Shown in pieces: positions 10,740 through 21,916 of a DNA stretch of 64,000 nt. Location: NCBI GenBank assembly GCA_963971575.1, contig OZ020611.1, positions 243,932,654 to 243,996,653 on the forward strand. Direction: 5' to 3'. The stretch comes from Liopterus haemorrhoidalis. Taxonomy: Eukaryota; Arthropoda; Insecta; Coleoptera; Dytiscidae. Numbering within the stretch: the stretch's first letter is position 1; each line of letters starts with the position of its first letter. Made by a program: the position numbers and the translations under genes. The notes under the pieces are model-generated. The model was not told the DNA's origin and did no database searches. It was given only the letters and a program-made list of their open reading frames with translations.

Positions 10740-11998
10740 CAAGTATGAAATGCGGATTTTTTTAAAAATAAAACACATTAAACTCAAAAGAACAGTAGAA
10801 GTTTATTTATTCAAAGTATGCTCCATTAGAAGTTATACATTTTTCCCATCTTTCAGGCAATTTGTGAATACCTCGCCAGTAGAACTCTTCCCCTTTCCCC
10901 GCAAACCATTCATCTAGCCATACTTTCACATTTTCATATGAACAAAAGTGCTGCTCGGCAAGTGCGTGACCCACCGATGCGAACAAGTGGTAATCTGAAG
11001 GGGCCAAGTCTGGTGAGTAAGCGGCATGGGGTAGCGCTTCCCACTTGAGTGCCTCCAATGTGTTGCAAACTGCTTTTGCCTTATGTGATGGAGCGTTATC
11101 GTGAAGAAAGATTACCTTGTGCTGTCTTCTTTCGTATTCTGGTCGTTTTATGAGCAGCGAATGGTTCAATTCGATCAGTTGTTGTTGGTAGCGTTGGGTA
11201 TTAACTGTTTCACCAGGTTTTAACAATTCATAATAGACCACACCCTTTTGGTCCCACCAAGTACAGAGCATTGTCTTTTTGCCAAAGCGATTCGGTCTTG
11301 CAGTTGTGGATGGTGAGTCTGGGTTCACCCATGATTTTTTGCGTTTGGGATTTTCAAAATAAATCCATTTTTCATCGCCAGTAATGATACGATGCAAAAA
11401 AGACTTTCTTTTGTATCGTGCAAGCAAAATTTCACAAGTGTTTTTGCGTTTTTCCATCTGCCTCTCATTCAATGCATGTGGAACCCATCTGACGACTTTC
11501 TGGATCTTACCCATCTCTCGTAGGCGATTGGAAACAGCTTGTTGACTAACGCCTAACTGCGCTGCTAGTTGTTTTTGTGATTGACTATCGTCTTCCTGCA
11601 GCAATGTTTCCAATTTTGTATCTTCATATTTTTTGGAGGTTTTCCATGTTCTTTGTAAGATCAAAATCACCACTTTTGAAACGCCGAAACCATCGTTCAC
11701 ACGTATCTTGCGATGGAGCATATTCACCATAAGCTTCTCGAAGCAGTCGGTATGATTCAGCAGCAGTTTTTTTCAAATAAAAACAAAACAGTAGAGCTGT
11801 CCGCGAATGCTCTTTATTTGGCACAAAATTTGACATTTTTAACACAGTAAAACAAAACTATATGATCACTTTTCAAATTATAACCTATACGCATTTGACA
11901 CTTAATGATAACTTAACAAAACGCCATATGTGTTGAAACTTTAAACTATACACTCTGTTTGCGCGGCAAGTTTGAAAAAAATCCGCATTTCATACTTG
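10740..11998 (-). mobile_element. Mariner element with intact TIRs and TA duplication
   Basis: The ends are CAAGTATGAAATGCGG and the inverse CCGCATTTCATACTTG, extending to about 27 bp (each followed by a T/A run), with TA on both sides (10738-10739 and 11999-12000). Outside the TA the target reads AGGTC on the left and GACCT on the right, a palindromic site. The transposase inside is frameshifted. Confidence 0.95.
10807..11845 (-). pseudogene. Mariner DD34D transposase, frameshifted
   Basis: The N-terminal frame (11845-11624) begins with MSNFVPNKEHSR and holds the first HTH through ERWFRRFKSGDFDL. A frame change near 11640-11660, in a run of As after CCTCC where a GRPPKK linker is expected, moves reading into the frame 11730-10807. 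That frame carries a second HTH (GVSQQAVSNRL), TGDEKW, HDNAPSHKA and YSPDLAPSDYHLF. The last two Asp residues are separated by 34 residues, the mariner DD34D triad. The total length fits a normal ~345-residue mariner transposase. All catalytic residues are kept, so loss is recent and possibly due to a single indel. Confidence 0.93.
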
Positions 11999-12013
11999 TA
12001 GACCTGTAGACCC

Positions 12014-12042
12014 TCCCCATCCCTGGTAAAACCAGGGATGTG
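12014..12042. repeat. Small perfect hairpin CATCCCTGG / CCAGGGATG
   Basis: The two 9-bp arms are separated by a 5-nt loop, next to the mariner. A single arm (CCCCATCCCTGG) occurs also at 40593. Possibly the end of an element. Confidence 0.5.
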
Positions 12043-12146
12043 TGGTGTGTAGTGTTCAGTTATTTTATTATACTACTGTATTATACGTTGTGATTCAACC
12101 TATTGTTTGAATGATTTTAGATTTTTGTTTTTAAGGTATCAAATGG

Positions 12147-13360
12147 CCGGTATTATAAAGCAAAATAGTTTGCTACTAAATTTTAGTTAAGAGTTAAACT
12201 AATTTAACCCATAGATTCGGTATTATAAAGATGGTTTAAAAAAGTTCCCAACGAAATCTACAAACTAAATTAGTTGACAGATTTTTTGGGTACTAAATTA
12301 TAGTTGGCAACTATATTTGTATTACATTTAAATAGTAAGCATTTTGTTTACATTGAAATAACCTGTTTTTACTATTTATACTAAAATATATATTTGATAA
12401 TTAATAACTGCAAAGTAAGTAATAATATTGTACATAAAAAAAATACATGTGAATAGATTTACAGTTACTCACAAAATTGAGCATACAAGAATTTGACAAA
12501 GATACTTTTTTATTAAACGTGACTATAAAACAGATTTTTTTAAAACTAATTAATTTTTATTTATAAAATACACCTTGCAGATCCAAAATTATTACAAATA
12601 GTATTAAGTATAGTAATATTTGTTATATATTTGCTAAGGAAAACTAAAAATAATAATTTTTTAGAGACAAAAATTTGAGCGTACCAGTTAATTTCGATTG
12701 ATTTAAGACCTGTCTTTTCCTGAAATTATATTGCATAGGTTTTATCTTGCAACAGATGTTTTTTTCATTAGTTTAGTTTGCATTAGGCCACATTCAAGTA
12801 CAGTGATTTTGTTTCTATTATAATGGAAAACAAACGTAAACAGACTGACGAATCTACACGAAAACTAATATTTAAATTATATGGCCGGGGTCATACAATG
12901 CGTGAAATATGTAGGTGATATAGTAAACCAAAGACATTCCACAATTCAAAAAATAATAAATAAATTTAAATATGGAGGTACTATCAAAAACAAAACGGAC
13001 AGAGGCAGAAAAAAATTGTTATCAACTGTGGATGAAAGATTTATTTAGCAAAAAATCAAGCAAGACCCTAAAATTAGTGTAACCCATTTAACGTCAGAAT
13101 TGTCACAAAGATTAAATAAACAAATTTCAGTAGAAACAGTCCGCCGAGTACTCCGGAAAAATAACTACAATAGTCGAATTGCACACAAGAAACCATTGAT
13201 TTCAAAAACGAATAAAAAGAAACGCTTAGAATTTGCAAAAATGTATGCAAACAAACCAATTAGCTTCTGGAATAAAGTTATTTTTTCTGCCGAGACGAAA
13301 ATTATTATTTTTTTTTTCTTCCGCAAAATTGTCAATTTTTTTTCGAGTAGGTGAAAATAA
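12147..13360 (+). mobile_element. Tc1-type relic with GGCCG-TATTATAAA end
   Basis: The left side carries ATGGCCGGTATTATAAAG; the inverse of this end (TTTATAATAACGGCCAT) occurs at 21480-21495 in another copy. The body contains a broken transposase (12823-13310). The right end was not located. Confidence 0.5.
12823..13310 (+). pseudogene. Tc1-like transposase fragment
   Basis: It reads MENKRKQTDESTRKLIFKLY as the first HTH, then after frame breaks and stops the second HTH and linker (KQISVETVRRVLRKNNYNSR, then SFWNKVIFSAETKI). In active relatives the last motif is FSDESKF; here the catalytic Asp position reads Ala, and everything C-terminal of it is missing. Confidence 0.8.
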
Positions 13361-14509
13361 TAATGTAAAATCACGCAAGTCGTGAAGTATTTTATTTATT
13401 TTAGATATGTGATTTATCTGCCCCCTGTTTGTATTATTTATTTGGTGCAGATATTGCCATTATAAACGCAGCTGAATGAGTTTGTTTTTGTAGACTATTA
13501 ATTAAGAACTTGGCGCCGATAATATTACAGATAAACTGATATCAACTACTGTTGTTAAATTCACGCCACTAAAAAAAATATAGGTATAGTCGGATTGCTG
13601 ATATGTGACTGTTCGTTGCTACAAGTATCGATATACAATACTATATGCTTTCTCTCTCTATATCATTATAATTATTTGCATACCCATAGTAACGTACAGT
13701 GACGCAAGTTGACAACCAACCTTCCAAATTATTTTAATAAAAAACAAAGCATTAGAAAGAAACGGAATTATTCGTAGATATCTTTGCTAATTGGAGCACG
13801 AAAATAAATTCACAACAGTACTCAAACAAACAAAATTATTAATTTTAAGGTAATAATTATAAATAAGGAAAAACTTATACTCATACGTAAATTTTGGATT
13901 ATAATATGTTGTTTATTTAAATTAAATTTTTATGTTTCCCCTAAGTACAAAGTAATAAAATATTAAGTAAAAATATATTTATTCATATAATATATTGCTA
14001 CAAGTTGTATTTAAATGTTTATTTTTATTTTAAAACAATTAGTCAATGTAATGCATGATATCGCATTACAGTCGTCATCTGAACTATCGCTGTCATTTCT
14101 TGTATTTATTATTATTGGATTAATATCATCAACAATTCTTTCCCTTTCCCACCATTCATTAGACCACTTTTTCTAGAATTAAAACATCACTGTTTAACAG
14201 ATCTATCCTCACCATGAAAACTTATTTGAACGTACTTATCTACAAATAGCTTTAACATTTAAAACGTTCCAACAGTTTAATACTTTTGGAACTTTCTTTT
14301 CAGTTTAATAGCATTTTTAACTGAAGTCAATTTTATGGTCAGAAAATTTTTCAAAATATATGAAAATGTGTTAAAATGTTAAAAAACTGCGTTGTCTTTA
14401 CCAACTCTTATGTATTTTTTACACATTTCATCAATTTTATTAATAAAATACCTTCAACTGTAGGTTTTTCAATTCAGTTTTGGTCTGAAATCGTCTCCTA
14501 AATAATAGA
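13361..14509. other. AT-rich stretch, nothing recognised
   Basis: No open frame, terminal repeat or exon-like GC island is visible. Short internal direct similarities are of low complexity. Confidence 0.4.
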
Positions 14510-14519
14510 AATATTAATA

Positions 14520-14790
14520 CACATATTTTATCGTCAGGTAAAACCAGTCCGTGGTGTTCAATGCTGACGTTCAACACCACGGATTCGATGAAAAAATGCA
14601 TGATTTTTATCAATAAAAATTAGTCAGTACCCCTGTCGAAATAAAATTAAGCCTAAGCACTAAAAAAATATCACCCGGATAAGACGGCGGTTCATTTTCC
14701 TCTCTCCGCGTTACCGGAAAAATGAAGATACACCATAAGACGAATAGAACATACATAACACTTGTACAATATAATAAGAGACTAGGGGCC
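14520..14790. repeat. Dispersed repeat, copy 1 of a direct pair
   Basis: GGTAAAACCAGTCCGTGG to ACACTTGTACAATATAATA. The same ~265 bp recurs in direct orientation at 15570-15836, including the CCTCTCTCCGCGTTACCGG core. The two copies flank a tandem duplication. Confidence 0.85.
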
Positions 14791-14900
14791 TCAGCCCGGC
14801 TACGCCGGTCTTCTCCCCTACATTGTTAAAACTCGTCGCTTCGCGACTCGTTTTAATATAATTTTGTCGCACTTGTCGATTATAAAACTCGTCGCTCATC

Positions 14901-15530
14901 TTTTTTTAACAATATTTTATGGAAATTCCCCCTGCAAATGTCTTAAGTTTTATCGTTAATTCACCTTAAATACTTAATTAGTTTTCTTCTATCAAGAAAT
15001 ACGTTCAAAATGTGAAATTTCGTCCCATTTTAAAATGCAAAAAATTTGACAGCTGTCACCTTCTGAAATCTTGTAAGCATATTTCCAATAATGGCCCAGA
15101 TTCTTTGAAAAATGTTTTCTGATGCCTCAAAATATTATCTCGCGCGTCAAATAAGCTATCTTGAACCATTATCACCACTTAACACTTTGATTAACCCTGA
15201 AATTTTTAATATCTATAAATCTTTTTTAACACTATTTTATGGAAATTCGCCCTGCAAATGTCTTAAACTTTATCGTTAATTCACCTTAAATCCTTAATTA
15301 GTATTCTTCTGTCAAGAAACATGTTCAAAATGTGAAATCTCCTCCCATTTTAAAATGCAAAAAATTTGACAGCTGTCACCTTCTGAAATCTTGTAAGCAT
15401 ATTTCCAATAATGGCCCAGATTCTTTGAAAAATGTTTTCTGATACCTCAAAATATTATCTCGCACGTTCAAAAAGCTATCCTGAACCATTATTTACTTTA
15501 ACACTTTGATTCTCGCCGTAAATATTCTGG
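14901..15530. repeat. 320-bp tandem duplication (2 copies)
   Basis: ATTTTATGGAAATTCC at 14913 recurs as ATTTTATGGAAATTCG at 15233, and the following ~280 bp (TTGACAGCTGTCACCTTCTG, AATAATGGCCCAGATTC) match base for base with few changes. Bracketed by the direct repeats at 14520 and 15570. Confidence 0.9.
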
Positions 15531-15569
15531 ACCGGCCGTCTTGTATTAAGAATATTTTTGAATTATCGT

Positions 15570-15836
15570 CTGATAAAACCTGTCCGTGACGATCATTGGT
15601 GACTTTGATTCGACACGGATTCGAGGAAAAAATGCATGATTTTTATCAATAAAAATTAGTCAGTACCCCCTGTCGAAATAAAATTAAGCCTAAGCACTAA
15701 AAAAATATCACCCGGATGAGAGGGCGGTTCATTTTCCTCTCTCCGCGTTACCGGAAAAATGAAGATACACCAGACGTTGAATAGAACATACATACCAACA
15801 CTTGTACAATATAATAGTAGATATTGCTCTTCACTC
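15570..15836. repeat. Dispersed repeat, copy 2 of a direct pair
   Basis: Partner of 14520-14790, differing by scattered substitutions and a small deletion near its end. Confidence 0.85.
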
Positions 15837-16036
15837 TTTTATTTTATTAAAACATACCTTTTGAAGTCGTATTTAGTTTATGTTCGATAGTCATTTTGAA
15901 GATTTACAAATTATAAAGGGGTTTATTTAATAAAGGGACATTTGTATTGGTATCGGTAAATAAAACGATGTTTACATTTGTCATTTTATAATACGTTCTG
16001 ATGTGTTTTGATACTTGTGTTCACATATATTTAATA

Positions 16037-16905
16037 GGGGATACGCATAAAATTTATATTTCCTTAAAACTACATTTTTTTGATATTATAATGTTAGTTA
16101 TGTCACCTAACACAACAAAAATCACATTTTAATTAATATTATAGCCAAATTTTTTAATTAAAATATTGTAAATTTGATATAAGCCGACCACGCCGCGAAG
16201 GTTGCCGAGTAGATACGACTGAGACTGTAAGGGTTTGACGTCACAGATACAGACAAAACATAATGTTTACGTGTTTATATTGTATTGTTTGAGAGTTTTG
16301 TATTTGTTTTTAAACAATTTTTCACGCATTTATTATTAAAATAATTTATAAAATATATGTACTCACATTAAAATGGTCTTCACAAATATAAAGTTTACTT
16401 TTTTCTGAAATATCGGTTTTATTTCGCCTCATAGCTTTTCTGTTGTTTTTCGCCATCAGGTAATGATATCAATTATTTTTCTGGATTTCTAATTGAACTA
16501 TTTGTGCACATTGGTACTAAACAATATTTTGGACTATGTTTCGAAGTACTGGGGCCTGGATCTTCCATATTTTATATATTTTAATATAAAATTTAATTCG
16601 GTAAACATGTATAAATTGTTTTTATTGGTTTAAACTTTATTTTAATTAAAATCACTCTAACTTTACATAACCTATAAAAGTTATACAAACAAATAAGTTC
16701 ATAACAGACTATGTACGCTGGGTAGACTAGTAGTGTCATGTGTCAGTTAGAAGGGTATGACGTCACACGTCGTTTTCGCGCGCTACATACATTTATGATT
16801 TTTTTAAGCCTTCAAATTAAAAAAAAAAATTAATAACTGTTTTTTATGTTTATATGCAACAAGAGGAATATAATAAAAAAAAAAATAAAAATCATGCCTA
16901 TCCCC
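16037..16905. mobile_element. TA-flanked element with GGGGATA ends
   Basis: The left end GGGGATACGCAT and right end ATGCCTATCCCC are inverse, and each is bordered by TA. The 869-bp body has no intact coding frame. It belongs to the same end-type as 17204, 26304 and the insert near 32930. Confidence 0.65.
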
Positions 16906-17330
16906 TATTTATAGTAATTTGTAAAAACCTTTTTTATTCAGTTTGTTGTTTATTTAGCAGTTTTGTGTTTAATTATATATTTTCTTATAGATATCTCATA
17001 CATTTCCATTTGATATTGTGTGTAGTGCAGAGCTTTTTAGGTTAAATTCAACGTATTTCTATTTTCTTTTCTTTGTTCATATTTTTGGATCAAATCAGCC
17101 CTTTTTAGGTCTATTTTGTTTATTAGAATAGTTTATTTGTTTCTATTCTGTTCTTATTCTTATATTTTCATTTCATTACGATACAAGTGACAGCGTACGA
17201 ATAGGGGAAACTTCCTAAGCGCCCTGACATCTGGTGGCAATTTGTGAAAGATACGAAAGCCACATTGTTTTGTTTTGTTCAATGGAGAAATACGTGTTTT
17301 TTTGTTGTTTGTGTTTTATTTTTGTGTATC

Positions 17331-17585
17331 ATGGAAAAAAAACAATCAATTTTGTTGTGTGCCGCAATGTAAATCGTGAATAATGAAGAATCCTTCTTAA
17401 ACATTCCATAATTTACCTAAATCGAAAAAAATATCAATTGAAACGACGTTTGGAGGCAGAGAGAAAGTGGATCGAAGGTTTTTATGGACTCAAAAACTAA
17501 AAATGGGCAAAAATCCAAGCCCATGCAGGCATGTTTGCCCGTTGCATTTTATGGAAAGTGATTTTTTACGTCCAAAAAAAGACTG
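17331..17585 (+). pseudogene. THAP-domain remnant in copy 1
   Basis: After an ATG and a run of As the frame reads CCVPQCKS, stop, then FHNLPK, and further on SPCRHVCPLHFMESDFLRP. These are the start (C-x4-C type), the F-H-x-L-P-K motif and the C-terminal CxxHF motif of a THAP zinc finger, broken by stops and frame changes. In P-type transposases such a domain reads the element ends. Confidence 0.7.
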
Positions 17586-17901
17586 AAAAAAAGCATTTAT
17601 CGCACCCTAAATTAGCCTAAATCATCAATTGATATATTAAAAGGCCCTTCTACTTTTTCAGGCAGAGATATTAATTTTTACTAATATATTTACCATATTT
17701 TAGTTGTTATTATTTTGACAGACAGTCAAAAAGAATTAAAAATACAATGAAAAACTAAAAATATCCTTGAAATTTCTTTAGAATAGTATATTATTACATA
17801 TCTTGTAAATCGTAGATTACCTTTAAATTAAAAAAAAGCTCGGAAAACAGGAAAAATACAACTCGTGTTCATTTTCACCATGTAAACAAATACACGAATA
17901 A

Positions 17902-18342
17902 GGCCGCGGTCTGACTGATCGAGTGCTGTCGCTCGTTTGCTGTCGAGCAAATTTCAAACACACGTTAACTAAGGGCATGAGTCGCACTGAACCATCGTTT
18001 GCTATCAAGTAGCATCAAGTTGTTTGTATTTCAAACCAGTTTGAATTTCACACGACGCTCGACGCTCAACCATATATTATTTGACAGTTGGAACGTCAAA
18101 AAAAAAACAAAATTACAATATAGAGTAAAATGGACTCGCTAATTAGTATTAACTGTTTGATTGTATTATTTTAGGTTGGAATATGCACTATTTGACAAGT
18201 GAGAAACAAATTTACTTGACACTGAATGATCGATAATACTCGACAGTACTTGATCAGTCAGACCAGCTTTTAAATTTTTAAACGACACTACACGACTCGA
18301 CGCTACGTTACACGACGGCGCTCGATCAGTCAGACTGCTGCC
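17902..18342. mobile_element. Nested Harbinger-like MITE with TAA duplication
   Basis: The ends are GGCCGCGGTCTGACTGATCG and its imperfect inverse CGATCAGTCAGACTGCTGCC, flanked by TAA on both sides. The second copy of the host element (about 27012) has the uninterrupted site CGAATAACAG, so the insertion and its 3-bp duplication are directly shown. A 3-bp T-A-A type duplication is usual for PIF/Harbinger elements. Confidence 0.85.
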
Positions 18343-18414
18343 TAACAGTTTAATGTGGCTTTCGAGTGTTCCAGCTTTGCCGCATACGGCGCTGCGATCT
18401 TAAAAAGTTTCCCC

Positions 18415-18599
18415 TATATTACATTCGTTAAATGGATGCATGTAACCGTACTAAATATGACAACTACTAACTAAATACAACCGTACTAAATATGAAAAAC
18501 ATGTGACGTTTCCAGTGACGCAAGTGCACTGATTCGCCGACTTATATATGACCATATATGACATAATGAAATAAGCCATGGAAGAGAGAGGTGACATAC
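18415..18599. other. Intronic sequence downstream of MARCH exon 3
   Basis: Begins on the minus strand with the donor GTATGTCACC at 18599. The next coding exon of the gene should lie further to the left, but none was recognised between 1 and 18400. Confidence 0.5.
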
Positions 18600-18720
18600 C
18601 TGTTGTGAGCTTTCCACCTGGCGCAGAGATGCAGGTACTGCCTGCACTGGATGTACATGAACACAGCTCCGCCAGTGAAACCCACCGCTACCACCACCAG
18701 CTTCGTCCAGAAAGGCCACG
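18600..18720 (-). CDS. MARCH1/8-like E3 ligase, coding exon 3 (TM2)
   Basis: The acceptor TGTATTGTAG and donor GTATGT bound 121 nt. With the G left over from the previous exon it reads [18 protein letters not shown] and continues FMYIQCRQY to WKAHN, ending in phase 2. It provides the second membrane helix and the short cytosolic tail start. The [16 protein letters not shown] signature is close to identical to vertebrate MARCH8, which makes the family call firm. Further exon(s) encoding the C-terminal tail are not seen. Confidence 0.93.
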
Positions 18721-19219
18721 CTACAATACACCAACAACAACAAACCTCAATTAAATACATTACAATGTCTTTTTAATATAAAGAATATTAATATCGGGGA
18801 TTTTTTTAGTTAACCCTTAAAATTGAACAACTAAAGCGTAAAAAAAATAGAAATACATTCTATTTCAAACATTTAAGCGAAACTAAACAGGATTTTATTT
18901 TTCTCCAGTTATCATGAGTCACTTTTTAATCATTGAAAGAGGCCGTTGTTAAACAAAATGGACTAAATCGTTAAATGTTACTGAATTTCCAAATCTATTT
19001 CTACTTAAACCAAGAAACAGACTATATATTCAGTGGTAGGATTCAGCTGAAGAGCACCGGTTAAATAACATTTTTTAAGTTCGGCGAACCGGTAATTAAA
19101 ATTGTGGGTACTTAATAATTATTAAGGGTATTTTTTTCATAAAACTAGTTAATGTTAAATATAAGATCCAGGCAAAAAGCCGACATGGATGAAATGTCGA
19201 CATAGCTATATAGCAGACT

Positions 19220-20915
19220 TGCACCAAAAGTTGACAGTGACAAAAGGATAACAATGACAAAAGGCTGACAGTGACAAAAGGCCGATAAAAAAGACGCAGA
19301 GAAAGACAAAAGGCCGGCAAATAAAGACAAAAGGCCGGCAGACAAAAGACCGACTAAAATAAAAGACCAACAAAGAAAAATGGCCAACAAAAATAAAAGG
19401 CCAATAAAGACAAAAGGCCGACAAAAATAAAAAGCCAACAAAGACAAAAGGTCGACAAAAATAAAAAGCAAACAAAGACAAAAGGTCGACAAAAATAAAA
19501 GGCCAACAAAGACAAAAGTCAACAAAAATAAAAGGCCAACAAAGACAAAAAGTCGACAAAGACAAAAGACCGACAAAAACAAAAGGTCGACCAAAATAAA
19601 AGGCCAACAAAGACAAAAGGTCAACAAAAATAAAAAACCAACAAAGACAAAAGGTCGGCAAAGACAAAAGGCCGACAATAACAAAAGGCCGCCAAAAATA
19701 AAAGGCCAACAAAAATAAAAGTCCAACAATGACAAAAGGCCGACAAAAATAAAAAGCCAACAAAGACAAAAGGTCGACAAAAATAAAAAGCAAACAAAGA
19801 CAAAAGGTCGACAAAAATAAAAGGCCAACAAAGACAAAAGTCAACAAAAATAAAAGGCGAACAAAGACAAAAAGTCGACAAAGACAAAAGACCGACAAAA
19901 ACAAAAGGTCGACCAAAATGAAAGGCCAACAAAGACAAAAGGTCAACAAAAATAAAAAGCCAACAAAGACAAAAGGTCGGCAAAGACAAAAGGCCGACAA
20001 TAACAAAAGGCCGCCAAAAATAAAAGGCCAACAAAGACAAAAGGCCAACAAAACTAAAAGGCCAACAAAGACAAAAGGCCAACAAAAATAAAAGGCCAAC
20101 AAAGACAAAAGGTCGACAAAAACAAAAGGCCGTGAAAAACAAAAGGCCGACCAAAATAAAAGGCCAACAAAGACAAAAGGCCGACAGAAATAAAAAGCCA
20201 ACAAAGACAAAAGGTCGACAAAGACAAAAAGCCGACAAACACAAAAGGTCGACAAAGACAAAAGGCCAACAAAGACAAAAGGTCGACAAAAACAAAAGGT
20301 CGTGAAAAACAAAAGGCCGACCAAAATAAAAGGCCAACAAAGACAAAAGGCCGACAAAAATAAAAAGCCAACAAAGACAAAAGGTCGACAAACACAAAAG
20401 GCCGACAAAAACAAAAGGCCGACCAAAATAAAAGGCCAACAAAGACAAAATGCCAACAAAAATAAAAAGCCAACCAAGACAAAAGGCCGACAGAAATAAA
20501 AAGCCAACAAAGACAAAACGTCGACAAAGACAAAAAGCCGTCAAAAACAAAAGGACAACAAAGACAAAAGGCCAACAAAGACAAAAGGCCGACAAAAATA
20601 AAAAGCCAACAAAGACAAAAGGTCGACAAACACAAAAGGCCGACAAAAACAAAAGGCCAACCAAAATAAAAGGCTAACAAAGACAAAAGGCCAACAAAAA
20701 TAAAAAGCCAACAAAGACAAAAGGCCGACAAAAATAAAAAGCCAACAAAGACAAAAGGTCGACAAACACAAAAGGCCGACAAAAACAAAAGGCCGACCAA
20801 AATAAAAGGCCGAAAAAAATAAAAAGCCAACAAAGACAAAAGGTCGACAAAGACAAAAGTCCGACAAAAACAAAAGTCCAACAAAGACAAAAGGCCGACA
20901 AAGACAAAGGTCGAA
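19220..20915. repeat. 17-bp minisatellite array, ~1.7 kb
   Basis: Tandem variants of a 17-bp monomer, AACAAAGACAAAAGGYC and GACAAAAATAAAAGGCC, alternate in a loose 34-bp higher-order pattern. Because 17 is not a multiple of 3, every frame of the minus strand stays open for hundreds of codons as a 17-residue repeat rich in F, L, V and C; these frames are not genes. The array lies in intron 2 of the MARCH-like gene. Confidence 0.97.
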
Positions 20916-21011
20916 GAAAATTAAAATGACGATGATAATTATTAAAAATTTCAGTTTTTTTCAGGTACTGTAGGCTACACTAGAGACACATTTTATTCAG
21001 TTTTTTTTTTA

Positions 21012-21092
21012 GTCTTTTGTCTTTGTCAGCCTTTTGTCTATGTCAACCTTTCGTCTATGTCGGCCTGTTGTCTATGTCGGCCTTTTGGCTTT
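21012..21092. repeat. Inverted short stretch of the 17-bp minisatellite
   Basis: Units such as TTTGTCTATGTCGGCCT are the reverse complement of the main-array monomer, about 100 bp from its end. The two could fold back on each other in the pre-mRNA. Confidence 0.85.
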
Positions 21093-21329
21093 GGCTTACG
21101 AGTCCTTAACTCATATTTATGCACTGTATCTATTAATTGTTCTTTTTCAATTTTTGTATAATTTTTGCCTCTATCCCGTTTTTTTTCCATTTGAAATACT
21201 TTTTAACGTCTACTAATTCTTTTTCACTGTCAAAATTATAGGTTATAAACATTAAACTGTTAAAGCTACAACAGAAAAATCGCGAAATATAGTATAGGCA
21301 TCTACCGGTCAGTTGTATACTAACGTTCG

Positions 21330-21497
21330 GTCGGTAAATCTTGAGACTAAATTATTTTAGTTGTGAACTAGTTAGTTAGTTGGCTGTCCTGATTTATAAT
21401 ACCGAAATTAAATAACTTGTTATATTAGTTATCAACTAAATTTAGTTTACAACTAGTTAGTTGGGTCTTTAGTTATGTTTTTATAATAACGGCCATA
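21330..21497. mobile_element. Partial MITE with TTATAATAACGGCCAT end
   Basis: The right end is the inverse of the end at 12147 (GGCCGGTATTATAAA) and the body shares the AACTAGTTAGTTAG-type motifs. It ends about 20 bp from the exon-2 donor of the MARCH-like gene. Confidence 0.55.
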
Positions 21498-21515
21498 AAA
21501 GGTGTAAATACTCAC

Positions 21516-21660
21516 CGATCAAACCTTGTTGCACTTCCTCTGCGGCCCGGTCTATTAATACGAACAGTGACCAGACGACACACATGGCTGCCACGAAATG
21601 GAACAAGATGGCACAGAACAGTCTACGTCTCTCCACGCTCGACATCTCCAGCCTTCGCCA
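21516..21660 (-). CDS. MARCH1/8-like E3 ligase, coding exon 2 (TM1)
   Basis: Bounded by GTGTGTCAG (acceptor) and GTGAGT (donor), 145 nt. It joins the previous exon in phase 0 and reads WRRLEMSSVERRRLF, then a hydrophobic helix containing HFVAAMCVVWSLFVLID, then RAAEEVQQGLI, leaving one base. This is the juxtamembrane segment, first transmembrane helix and lumenal loop of MARCH1/8. The exon is compact and free of inserts while the introns on both sides are full of repeats. Confidence 0.94.
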
Positions 21661-21702
21661 CTGACACACATAACATCAAACAAACATTATTTCATAAAAC
21701 CA

Positions 21703-21725
21703 ATAATAATAATAATAATAATAAC
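21703..21725. repeat. (ATA)n microsatellite
   Basis: Seven to eight AAT units, intronic, 40 bp upstream of the exon-2 acceptor. Confidence 0.9.
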
Positions 21726-21825
21726 CTTTATTCCAATTAATGTAATATACATTTTTGGAGTCTATAAACATATGAATAAAAATACAAAAATAAGAAATTG
21801 AAATATCATATTATCTGTCTCATTT

Positions 21826-21874
21826 TTAGGGTTTTGTAGGTATGACCAAAAAACCCTTATACCGTCATTTTGTC

Positions 21875-21916
<42 letters not shown>

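Larger units (their letters stand above)
17204..18414. mobile_element. TA-flanked GGGGAAACTT element, copy 1, with nested insert
   Basis: The ends are GGGGAAACTTCCTAAGCGCC and the inverse GGCGCTGCGATCTTAAAAAG running to TTTCCCC, bordered by TA. A near-identical copy lies at 26304-27081. It carries a THAP-domain remnant and, unlike the second copy, an inserted 441-bp element at 17902. Confidence 0.88.

Noticed and set aside
19145..20907. Long minus-strand open frames up to 436 codons
   Set aside because: They are translations of a 17-bp tandem repeat; because 17 is not divisible by 3 all frames stay open, giving the same 17-residue pattern in each. No start, splice or domain evidence.
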